In this document: positions 9,425 to 16,581 of the stretch, in pieces | How the letters are laid out: every line of letters begins with the position of its first letter | Position numbering within the stretch: the first letter of the stretch is position 1 | Assembly (NCBI GenBank): GCA_016235155.1 | Contig: JACRLW010000039.1 | Location: forward strand, 1 to 63,488 | Source: Planctomycetota bacterium | GTDB taxonomy: Bacteria > Planctomycetota > UBA1135 > UBA2386 | DNA: 63,488 nt | Direction of reading: 5' to 3' | Made by a program: the position numbers and the translations under genes | Notes under the pieces: generated by a model | What the model was told of the DNA's origin: nothing | The model's database searches: none | The model's input: the letters and a program-made list of their open reading frames with translations, nothing else

Positions 9425-10153
9425 TCAATCGGCATGGCCGCTGAGGAAACTCCTGACGAGCGGGTGGGTGGACTGCCACATCTCCTCCATCGTGCCTTCG
9501 GCGACGATGCGACCCTCGTCGAGGACGCCGATCCGATCGCCGGTGTCGAGGGCGCACTGCCGGCTGTGGGTCACGAGGAGTCCGGTCACCTGGAAGCGGT
9601 CGCGCACGTGGGCGATGAGCTCGTGGATCTGTCGCGCCATGATCGGGTCGAGGCCGGCGTTCGGTTCGTCGTAGAGGACGTAGCGCGGGCGACCGACCAG
9701 CGCACGTGCGAGCCCGGCGCGCAACCTCATTCCGCCGGAGACGTCCGGCGGGAACTGCCTCGCCGCGTGGTCCATGCCGACCACTTTCAAGGTCTCCTGC
9801 ACGCGGTCACGGATCTCGCTCCTCGCCATGCGCGTGTTCTCGACCAGGGGCAAGGCGACGTTCTCCTCGACCGTGAGCCAGTTGATGAGCGCACCGTTCT
9901 GGAACAGGTAGCCCATCTTCCTGCGCAGTTCCTGCAGTTCCTTCCGTCTGAGGCCCGGGACCTCCACGCCGTCGACCTTCACGCTGCCGGCGTCGGGCCG
10001 CAGGATCCCGATCACATGCTTGAGCGTGACGCTCTTGCCGGTCCCCGATCGCCCCATCAGGACGTAGTTCAGCCCCTCGGGGACGACGAGATCGAGGCCG
10101 CGCAGGACCTCACGCGATCCGAGTCGCTTGCACACGCCGCGCAGTTCGATCAT
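9425..10153 (-). CDS. mlaF: Lipid ABC transporter ATP-binding protein, MlaF-like
   Basis: The protein has 242 aa. It is the ATPase that should energise the MlaE permease. Walker A GRSGTGKSVTLKH lies near residue 35, the signature SGGMRLRAGLARAL near 140 and Walker B YVLYDEPNAGLDP near 158, followed by the switch His in VTHS. The GLDP sequence and the spacing fit the MlaF/Ttg2A group. It lies 13 bases after the MlaE gene and 43 bases before the MCE gene. Confidence 0.9.
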   Translation of the reverse strand: MIELRGVCKRLGSREVLRGLDLVVPEGLNYVLMGRSGTGKSVTLKHVIGILRPDAGSVKVDGVEVPGLRRKELQELRRKMGYLFQNGALINWLTVEENVALPLVENTRMARSEIRDRVQETLKVVGMDHAARQFPPDVSGGMRLRAGLARALVGRPRYVLYDEPNAGLDPIMARQIHELIAHVRDRFQVTGLLVTHSRQCALDTGDRIGVLDEGRIVAEGTMEEMWQSTHPLVRSFLSGHAD

Positions 10154-10166
10154 CGGCGCGTCCGCG

Positions 10167-11000
10167 TCACTCGGGGAGCAGGAAGTAGAACAGCCACGTG
10201 ATCGCGTAGCCGAGCACGATGATCAGGATGATCGACGCCATCACCGCGCGTTGCACCGCACGCCCGACGCCGAGCGCGCCGCCGCCGGCGCGGAGTCCCG
10301 CCGAGCAACTCACGATTGCGATGGTGCAGCCGAAGACGATCGCCTTCACCAGGCCGACGTAGACGTCCTTGGGCAGGATGCTCGTCGTCGACGTCAGCGA
10401 CTCGCGCACCGCGAGCCAGTAGGTCTGCTGCGTGATCCCGAGGTGGAAGTGGCTGACGACCGCGCCGCCGGCGATCCCCACGAGGTCCGTCACGACGGTG
10501 ACCGTCGGGCACATCAGTGTCATCGCCGCGACGCGCGGCAGGACGATGTAGTTGGCGACGTCGATCGACATCACGTCGAGCGCGGTCACTTCGTCCGAGA
10601 CCTTCATCGTGCCGACCTCGGCCGCGATCGCCGAGCCGACCGTCGCGGCGAGGATGATGCCGGTCATGAACGGTCCCATCTCGCGGCACATCGACAGCGA
10701 GAGGATGTTTCCGATCAGTTCGGTCTGGCCGAGTCGGCGCAGCTCGATGCCCGTCTGCAGCGCGAGGATCATCCCGGCGAAGAGGGCGACGACCAGGGAG
10801 ACCGGCATCGACTTCACGCCCGCGGCGTGCGCGGCGTCGAGGAAGAAGCGCCGGCGGCGGGGCAGATACCGCGTCGCGGCGAAGGTCCGGACGAGGAGCC
10901 CGACCGTGTAGCCGGCCGCGCAGAGCACCTCGTCGACCTGCGCCCCGGCTTGGCGCACCGGCTCGAGCCATCCGCGCACCGTCGGTTTCGTCCCGCTCAC
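10167..11000 (-). CDS. mlaE: Lipid ABC transporter permease, MlaE-like
   Basis: The protein has 277 aa. MlaE permeases pass phospholipid across the inner membrane with MlaF and an MCE ring. A short amphipathic N-terminus is followed by about five hydrophobic segments. MlaE signatures include VALFAGMILALQTGIELRRLG, CREMGPFMTGIILAATVGSAI (the EMGP..T motif) and AAEVGTMKVSDEVTALDVM. The start is GTG 11000: it overlaps the stop of the upstream lipoprotein gene as GTGA, and longer in-frame sequence reads as non-coding. The four-base overlap implies translational coupling with the repeat lipoprotein. Confidence 0.9.
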   Translation of the reverse strand: MSGTKPTVRGWLEPVRQAGAQVDEVLCAAGYTVGLLVRTFAATRYLPRRRRFFLDAAHAAGVKSMPVSLVVALFAGMILALQTGIELRRLGQTELIGNILSLSMCREMGPFMTGIILAATVGSAIAAEVGTMKVSDEVTALDVMSIDVANYIVLPRVAAMTLMCPTVTVVTDLVGIAGGAVVSHFHLGITQQTYWLAVRESLTSTTSILPKDVYVGLVKAIVFGCTIAIVSCSAGLRAGGGALGVGRAVQRAVMASIILIIVLGYAITWLFYFLLPE

Positions 11001-12454
11001 TTCGCCTCCGCGGGCGCCGTGCCGCCGAACGGGATCGGGATCAACTGGAACAGGCGCAACGTTCCGCCGTCGCCGTCGCCGTCCCAGTTGAAGAGGAACG
11101 GCACGCTGGTCTGGCGGCGCTCGCCGCGACGGCGGGTCGTGAAGACGTGGGCCGCGAGGTCGAAGGACGTGTCGGTCGCCGAACGGCGCCGCGCGAACGC
11201 GAACTCCCACGCCCAGCCGAACGCTTCGCGCAGGCCCTCGGCGGCCGCTCCGTGCCACGGCCATGGCGAAACGACGCTCCACTCTCCGCGCCGGTCGCCG
11301 TGGCGGTCCGACGTCGCTTCACGATGGAACAGCGGCCAGATCTGGAGCCAGTCGGCGGACCCACGCTCACCCTCACGGTGCGAGTGCGCGAAGAAGGGCA
11401 CGACGTACTGCTGGGTCTCCACGTCTTCCGGGTCGTGGTACTCGCGCAACCAGATCAGGGGCCAGAGGAAGTTCCAGGCCCACTGGTCGTCGGTCACGGT
11501 GCGCGCGATCAAGGGGAAGATCCACCACTGATGGAGCGGGTCGGAGGGCGAGCTGCGCTCCTCGACACGGAAGATCGGCCAGAGGAAGTCCATCTTCCAG
11601 TGCCGGTCCGCGATGCGGATGCTCTGGAACAACGGGAAGAGCACCGTCCAGCCGAAGGTCGTCCTGCTCTGCTGCTTGCCGAAGATCGGCCAGAAGAAGA
11701 AGCGCGCGACCGGGTCCTCGGAGTCGAGGTTCTCGACGCCCCACGACACGATTGGCCAGAGGATCGAGCGGTACCAGCGCTTCGGACCGTTCGCGACGGA
11801 CCAGAACGGCAGGAAGCGATGCCAGATCGAGCCGTCCGTCCCGCCACCCCAACCGATCAGCGGCCAGAGCAGGATGGTGCTGGTCAGACGCTCCTTCTCG
11901 AGGCGGAGGTAGATCGGCCAGAGCACGAAGTCGAAGCGGCGGTAGGTGAGGAAGTCGGGGAACGAGCCCGCGATCGGGAAGAACCCGAAGTAGTCCTCGC
12001 GGCCGTCTTCGCGCGAGCCGCCCCAGAGGAACGGGAACAGGAGGTACCAGTCGGCCTCGTGCCTGCCCTCGTCGTTCGACCGCGACCGGTGCCAGAGCAG
12101 GGGGAACAGCCGGACGCTCGACTCCACGTCGTCGTGACGTGCGCGACCCAGCGGCCAGAGGAACTGATGTTCGACCGCCGGCTGGCCGGTGTCAGGCGCG
12201 ATCGGCTCGGTGACCTTTCGCCAGAGCGGCCGGACGCGCCAGTCGTCGCCGCCGTCGGGCGTGCGCTCGTAGTGAACGAGCGGCCACAACACGTCGAGTT
12301 CGAGGAGTTCGCCGCGTTCGTCGAGGCGGTGGCGGTAGAGCGGTGCGCAGTTGAACTCCGCCGGCAGCCAGGTGCACGACGCCGCGACGAGCGCCGCGGC
12401 CATCGCCGCGACGCCCGGCAGGCTCCTTGCGAGCCGACTGCCCTCACCGCGCAT
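10997..12454 (-). CDS. Uncharacterised lipoprotein with about 17 aromatic-Pro repeats
   Basis: I do not recognise this 485-aa protein. An N-terminal signal peptide (MRGEGSRLARSLPGVAAMAA, then ALVAASC) ends in an imperfect lipobox, so it is probably a lipoprotein. From about residue 50 to 410 it repeats a short motif of the form [VILF][LFW][WF]P[LIF], for example VLWPLVHYE, FLWPLGRAR, LLFPFLWGG, VLWPIYLRL, FFWPIFGKQ and QIWPLFHRE, roughly every 20-25 residues. Polar D/E/R/G-rich turns lie between, a pattern expected for stacked beta-hairpins or a beta-barrel. It is the first gene of the MlaE-MlaF-MlaD operon and is coupled to mlaE by a 4-base overlap, so a role in the same lipid path is likely by context only. 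An alternative ATG lies at 12466. Confidence 0.75.
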   Translation of the reverse strand: MRGEGSRLARSLPGVAAMAAALVAASCTWLPAEFNCAPLYRHRLDERGELLELDVLWPLVHYERTPDGGDDWRVRPLWRKVTEPIAPDTGQPAVEHQFLWPLGRARHDDVESSVRLFPLLWHRSRSNDEGRHEADWYLLFPFLWGGSREDGREDYFGFFPIAGSFPDFLTYRRFDFVLWPIYLRLEKERLTSTILLWPLIGWGGGTDGSIWHRFLPFWSVANGPKRWYRSILWPIVSWGVENLDSEDPVARFFFWPIFGKQQSRTTFGWTVLFPLFQSIRIADRHWKMDFLWPIFRVEERSSPSDPLHQWWIFPLIARTVTDDQWAWNFLWPLIWLREYHDPEDVETQQYVVPFFAHSHREGERGSADWLQIWPLFHREATSDRHGDRRGEWSVVSPWPWHGAAAEGLREAFGWAWEFAFARRRSATDTSFDLAAHVFTTRRRGERRQTSVPFLFNWDGDGDGGTLRLFQLIPIPFGGTAPAEAK

Positions 12455-12536
12455 CGCGGGCACCATACGCGGCGGGGGTCCGCGCGCCATGCGTCGCGTT
12501 GTGGCTCGGAGTTCCTCGTTCGCTAACCTCCCCGGG

Positions 12537-13034
12537 ATGGTGCGACGTCCCCGTGGTACGCGTGCGGCGACTCTCGTCGCGTGGGTGTTCCTGGTCGTGG
12601 TGGTGTTCGCGTGCGGCGGGCCGCCGCGACCCGTCGACGAACTCGAGGTCGCCGCTGCCGAAGGCGGGTTCGTCGCCCCGTTCGCGAAGCCCACGACGAT
12701 CGTCGCGGACGAACTCGTGATCGAGATGACGGCGAACTTCTACGACGAGCTCGCGACGCCCGCCGGCATCAACGGATCGCAGCGCGTCGCGAGGCCCGAC
12801 GGCGGTTCGGAGTACGTCTTCCGGAACGCGACCCCCGGCGGCCACCTGACCTTCCTCCTGCGTCAGACGGAGATCGTCGTGTTGCGGTCGGCGCGCATCG
12901 TCGTCTTCGGCGGCCGTCATGCGTTGACCTTCGACCTCGCCGCCACGGGTCGGGTCTCGATCGTCGATCCGGGTGGTCGCCGCGACGGATCGCGCTACCG
13001 CGTCTCCGGCGGGAACGCCGCGCTCGAGCCGTGA
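12537..13034 (+). CDS. Hypothetical lipoprotein
   Basis: The protein has 165 aa and no family I recognise. The N-terminus is basic, then hydrophobic (LVAWVFLVVVVFAC), ending in a lipobox-like VFAC near residue 26. The mature part looks beta-rich, with TFLLRQTEIVVLRSARIVVFGG near the middle, and has no obvious catalytic motif. The ATG at 12537 gives the signal peptide; the frame upstream overlaps the divergent lipoprotein gene and is not used. The next gene starts inside its stop codon (GTGA), so the two are coupled. A weak -10-like TAACCT at 12523 would give a very short leader. Confidence 0.65.
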   Translation: MVRRPRGTRAATLVAWVFLVVVVFACGGPPRPVDELEVAAAEGGFVAPFAKPTTIVADELVIEMTANFYDELATPAGINGSQRVARPDGGSEYVFRNATPGGHLTFLLRQTEIVVLRSARIVVFGGRHALTFDLAATGRVSIVDPGGRRDGSRYRVSGGNAALEP

Positions 13035-14101
13035 GGCCGTTCGACGCCCTCCTCCGGTGTCTCGCGTGCGCCGCGCTCGCCGCGTGCGCCGCGGTGGAAC
13101 AGCTGGCTCCGTCGGCCGACGAGTACGAGACCTGCGACGGCCGGTCGGGATGGGAGGAGGAGTTCGCCGCGCGTCGCGGCGATCCGTCCGGCCTTCGCGA
13201 GTACCTCATCGCGACCATCCGGCGTTGCCCCGATCTGATGCCGGCGCATCTCGAACTCCTCGCGATGGTCGGCGCCGACGGAGCCCACGACCCGGCCGTG
13301 CTCGATTTCTACGCGACCTGGAGCGGGCGCCTTGGTTCGCCCGTGCCGAACTTCGTCAAGGCGCGCATGGCTCGCAACGACCGCGATCGGCTGGAGGCGC
13401 TCGAAGCGGCGCTCGCGCTCGACCCGTCGTTCTACTTCGCCTACCTCGACCTGGCCGAGGTGTGGGCGCGGAGCGATCGCTTCGCCAAGGTCGTCGACGC
13501 CTACGAGAAGGCATCGCGCGCGAAGCCTGGTTCGTGGCGCGCACAGCTCGGACTCGCGCGATCGCTGCACCAGATCGGACGGACCGAGGACGCCGCCGCG
13601 GCGTTCGCGATCGCGATGCCCGTCATCCCGGACGATGCGCCCGAGCTGCACGACGCGTCGCGCGAGTACGCCGCGATGCTCGTCTACGAACTCGAGCGAC
13701 CCGACGCGGCGATCGTCTGGCTCGACCGACTGCTCGCGCGCGCGCCCGACGACGTCGGTCTGATCATGGACCGCGCGGCCGCCTGCTGGCGGAGCGGCGA
13801 ACGCGACCGGGCGGTGGCCCTGTACCGGCGGGTGCTCGAACTCGACCCGCAGGAGGTGCGCGCCGCGCTCAACATCGGCAACCTGTACTTCGGACGGCCG
13901 GGGCGAGCCGAATCGGAGAAGCGGCGCGACTGGCCTGCCGCGCGCGTCGCCTACCGCTACTTCCTCGCCCACGCGACGGACGGCGACGCCTTCGACGTCA
14001 CGGATCGCACCGTGTCGGTCCCTCTGCGCCTGCGTCTGATCGACGAGTTGCTGGGCGCGCTTCCCGCGGGTACGCCGACCCCGCGCGTCGGCGATCTCTG
14101 A
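13031..14101 (+). CDS. TPR-repeat lipoprotein
   Basis: The protein has 356 aa. The N-terminus ALLRCLACAALAAC is a short signal with a good LAAC lipobox. The rest is alpha-helical with several tetratricopeptide repeats, for example FYFAYLDLAEVWARSDRFAKVVDAYEKASRAKPG, WRAQLGLARSLHQIGRTEDAAAAF and GLIMDRAAACWRSGERDRAVALYRRVLELDPQ (shown by their start residues FYFAYL, WRAQLG, GLIMDR). TPR arrays act as protein-binding scaffolds, and here it would be membrane-anchored. The partner is unknown. GTG 13031 overlaps the previous stop by four bases. Confidence 0.7.
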   Translation: MRPFDALLRCLACAALAACAAVEQLAPSADEYETCDGRSGWEEEFAARRGDPSGLREYLIATIRRCPDLMPAHLELLAMVGADGAHDPAVLDFYATWSGRLGSPVPNFVKARMARNDRDRLEALEAALALDPSFYFAYLDLAEVWARSDRFAKVVDAYEKASRAKPGSWRAQLGLARSLHQIGRTEDAAAAFAIAMPVIPDDAPELHDASREYAAMLVYELERPDAAIVWLDRLLARAPDDVGLIMDRAAACWRSGERDRAVALYRRVLELDPQEVRAALNIGNLYFGRPGRAESEKRRDWPAARVAYRYFLAHATDGDAFDVTDRTVSVPLRLRLIDELLGALPAGTPTPRVGDL

Positions 14102-14116
14102 CGTCGGCCCCGGACT

Positions 14117-14836
14117 TCACGACCGGCCCGGCAGCTTCGCGAGGCCGCTCGTGAGTCGCTCGCGATCTGCGGCGACGAGACGGTCGTACCGGCGTCCCGG
14201 GCGGAGCACGCGGGCCCGTGGCGAGTCGATCTTGGTCACCCGGAACGCGCCGGAGCCGTCGCCCGATACGAGCAGGCTGCGCGGATCGAGATTGCGGTCT
14301 ACGAAGCCGAGCCCGTGCAGGGTCGCGACGAAACCCCACACGGCTGCGAGAACGCGGCGCCGGTCGTCCGGGCCGAGTGGCGCGAGAAACGCGTCGAGCG
14401 CTACGCCGGGCCATGCCTCGGTCACGAGCAGCGATGCCCTCAGCCAACCTCCGCGGCGGTGCTCGGCGACGCCGAGGGGGCGGGGAGCGTCGATGCCGTG
14501 CTCGAGGAGCCAGCGCAGCGCACGGCTCTCGCACACCGCGCGACCCGGAGCGAGGAAGGTGGTTCGCAGGACCCCGCGAAGGCGGTCGCGCCGATCCGGA
14601 TAGACGTAGGTCTTCGCGAACAGGTCGAGACCTCCGACCCGACACCGTCGCACCCACGACGTGCGGTGTTCGGTCACCAAGACCCCGACCTCACGCGACC
14701 CGAGGCGCGTTGGAGCTCCGGGAGGGTCCGCGCTGAGCGCGGACGTCCACGCCGTACGCAGACGCGGGTCGATCTCGAGCCAGGGATCCGTCGGCCCGAA
14801 ACCGTCCCCGATGGTTTCCACAAGCACCGATCCCAC
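14117..14836 (-). CDS. LPS-kinase-like protein with an altered catalytic loop
   Basis: The protein has 239 aa. Its layout fits the RfaP/InaA/KdkA lipopolysaccharide kinase family: a beta Lys in LFAKTY (K75), a Glu in AVCESRALRWL (E103), LLVTEAWPG as hinge, LHGLGFVDRNLDPRSLL as catalytic loop and VTKIDSPRAR as the metal-binding loop (D204). Where the family has HRDL...N, this has DRNL...S (residues 180-187), so the usual catalytic Asp is Asn and the metal-binding Asn is Ser. It may be inactive or use another residue. The start is GTG. It converges with the TPR lipoprotein, 15 bases away, and diverges from the HU gene. Confidence 0.6.
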   Translation of the reverse strand: MGSVLVETIGDGFGPTDPWLEIDPRLRTAWTSALSADPPGAPTRLGSREVGVLVTEHRTSWVRRCRVGGLDLFAKTYVYPDRRDRLRGVLRTTFLAPGRAVCESRALRWLLEHGIDAPRPLGVAEHRRGGWLRASLLVTEAWPGVALDAFLAPLGPDDRRRVLAAVWGFVATLHGLGFVDRNLDPRSLLVSGDGSGAFRVTKIDSPRARVLRPGRRYDRLVAADRERLTSGLAKLPGRS

Positions 14837-14910
14837 GCTACCTTCCGGCGATCCGACCGGACCGCGCCGTGCGCCCGGCGCGCCGCCGCAGGGATCGGAG
14901 TCGACGACCG

Positions 14911-15333
14911 ATGAAGACCGTCACGAAGAAAGAACTGGTCAACCGCATCGCCGAGGTGGCGAACGTCACGAAGGTCGTCTCGAAGAACGTGATCCAGTCC
15001 TTCCTGGACGCGATCATCCGCGAACTCGCGGAAGGCAACCGTCTCGAGTTCCGCGAGTTCGGCGTGTTCGAAACCCGCGAGCGCGCGCCGCGACGGGCGC
15101 AGAACCCGCGCACGCTGCAGCGGGTCGATGTCCCGGCGAAGCGCATCGTGAAGTTCAAGGTCGGCCGGATGATGCGCGCGCTCGTGTCGGGTGAGGACGT
15201 CGGGCCGCCCGAACCCGAAGAAGAGGACGAGAAACCGCTGCCCTCCGAGAAGCCGGCGAAGCCGGCGAAGGACAAGCCCGAGAAGCCGAAGGCGAATCGC
15301 CGCCGCCGGAAGCCCAACTCCGGCGGGAACTGA
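14911..15333 (+). CDS. HU/IHF-family DNA-binding protein with basic tail
   Basis: The protein has 140 aa. The first 90 residues are a full HU/IHF fold: KKELVNRIAEVANVTK, the FREFGVFETRER strand pair and the DNA-contacting arm RAQNPRTLQRVDVPAKRIVKFK. After residue 95 comes an acidic stretch (PPEPEEEDEK), then a Pro/Lys/Ala-rich tail ending RRRRKP, which resembles histone H1-like tails. HU proteins bend and compact DNA. The ATG at 14911 is chosen because the fold begins there; upstream sequence is Arg-rich noise. Confidence 0.9.
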   Translation: MKTVTKKELVNRIAEVANVTKVVSKNVIQSFLDAIIRELAEGNRLEFREFGVFETRERAPRRAQNPRTLQRVDVPAKRIVKFKVGRMMRALVSGEDVGPPEPEEEDEKPLPSEKPAKPAKDKPEKPKANRRRRKPNSGGN

Positions 15334-15339
15334 GCCGGC

Positions 15340-16500
15340 TCACCGCGACAGCACCGCGAGCGCGTCGTGCAGGTCCGCCCGCAGGTCGTCGACGTCCTCG
15401 ATTCCCACCGAGAGGCGGATCAAGCCGTCCTCGAAGCCGGCTTTTCGCCGTTCCTCGGGCGGAATGCTGCCGTGCGTCATCGTTGCCGGGTGGTCGACGA
15501 GGCTCTCGACGCCGCCGAGGCTCTCCGCGAGCGAGAAGATGCGGAAGCTCGAAGCGACCCGCTTCGCGTCGTCGACGCTGGCGTCGAGTTCGAAGGACAC
15601 CATGCCGCCGCCGTTGCGCATCTGACGCTTCGCGAGCGCGTGTTGCGGGTGGCTCTCGAGTCCCGGGTACCAGACACGCTCGACGCGCGGGTGGGCCTCG
15701 AGGTCGCGCGCGATCGCGAGCGCGTTCGTCGCGTGGCGTTCCATCCGGACGTGGAGCGTCTTCGTGCCGCGAAGCACCAGGAAGCAGTCCATCGGACCCG
15801 GGGTGCCGCCGACACTGTTCTGGAAGTGCGCGAGGCGCTTCGCGAGTTCGTCGTCGTTCAGGACGAGCGCGCCGCCGACGACGTCCGAGTGGCCGCCGAG
15901 GTACTTCGTCGTGGAGTGGATGACGACGTCGATGCCCAGCGCGAGCGGGTTCTGCAGGAAAGGCGTGGCGAACGTGTTGTCGCACATCGACAGCACACCG
16001 CGTTGCCGGCACAGCTTCGCGAGTGCGCTGAGGTCGGTCACGCGCAGCAGGGGATTCGACGGCGTCTCCGTCATCACCAGGCGGGTCTTCGGTTGGATCG
16101 CCTTCGCGACGCCGTCGAGGTCGGACATGTCGACGAAGCTGAAAGTCACGCCGAACTTCGCGTACAGCGTCGTGCAGATCCGGTAGGTGCCCCCGTAGAG
16201 GTCGTTGCCCGCGACGACGTGGTCGCCCGACTGGAGCAGGTTGAGCACGCAGTGGATCGCCGCCATCCCGCTGGCGAAGCCGAGGCCGTGCTTGCCGCCC
16301 TCGAGTGCGGCGAGGTTGCGTTCGAGCGCCGTGCGCGTCGGGTTGCGCGTGCGCGAGTAGTCGTAGCCCCGCAGGACGCCGGGTGCCTCTTGGACGTAAG
16401 TGCTCGTCAGGTAGACGGGCGTCATGATCGCGCCCGTGCTGGGGTCGGGGGATTGGCCCGCGTGGATGGCGCGCGTGCCGAAGCCGGCGTTCTCGTTCAT
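15340..16500 (-). CDS. Cystathionine gamma-synthase/gamma-lyase family PLP enzyme
   Basis: The protein has 386 aa. It belongs to the Cys/Met-metabolism PLP family. The phosphate-binding YSRTRNPTR (about 48), GLAFASGMAAI-like GLGFASGMAAI (about 75), MTETPSNPLL (about 145) and the PLP lysine in STTKYLGGHSDVVGG (about 200) are intact. The family includes MetB, MetC, CGL and methionine gamma-lyase, and sequence alone does not settle which. The Glu/Ser positions and SLAESLGGVESL near the end fit gamma-synthase or gamma-lyase rather than O-acetylhomoserine sulfhydrylase. It stands alone, divergent from mutS2 and convergent with the HU gene. Confidence 0.88.
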   Translation of the reverse strand: MNENAGFGTRAIHAGQSPDPSTGAIMTPVYLTSTYVQEAPGVLRGYDYSRTRNPTRTALERNLAALEGGKHGLGFASGMAAIHCVLNLLQSGDHVVAGNDLYGGTYRICTTLYAKFGVTFSFVDMSDLDGVAKAIQPKTRLVMTETPSNPLLRVTDLSALAKLCRQRGVLSMCDNTFATPFLQNPLALGIDVVIHSTTKYLGGHSDVVGGALVLNDDELAKRLAHFQNSVGGTPGPMDCFLVLRGTKTLHVRMERHATNALAIARDLEAHPRVERVWYPGLESHPQHALAKRQMRNGGGMVSFELDASVDDAKRVASSFRIFSLAESLGGVESLVDHPATMTHGSIPPEERRKAGFEDGLIRLSVGIEDVDDLRADLHDALAVLSR

Positions 16501-16581
16501 GGGAAGTGGGGCGGGAGTCTACGCAGCGATGAGGGCGCGCGCGCCGGTCGCTCGCGCCCGACCACGACGTATGCTCCGCGC

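Noticed and set aside
12351-12536. A longer N-terminus for the lipoprotein starting at 12537
   Set aside because: The extension overlaps the signal peptide region of the divergent lipoprotein and would bury the signal sequence.
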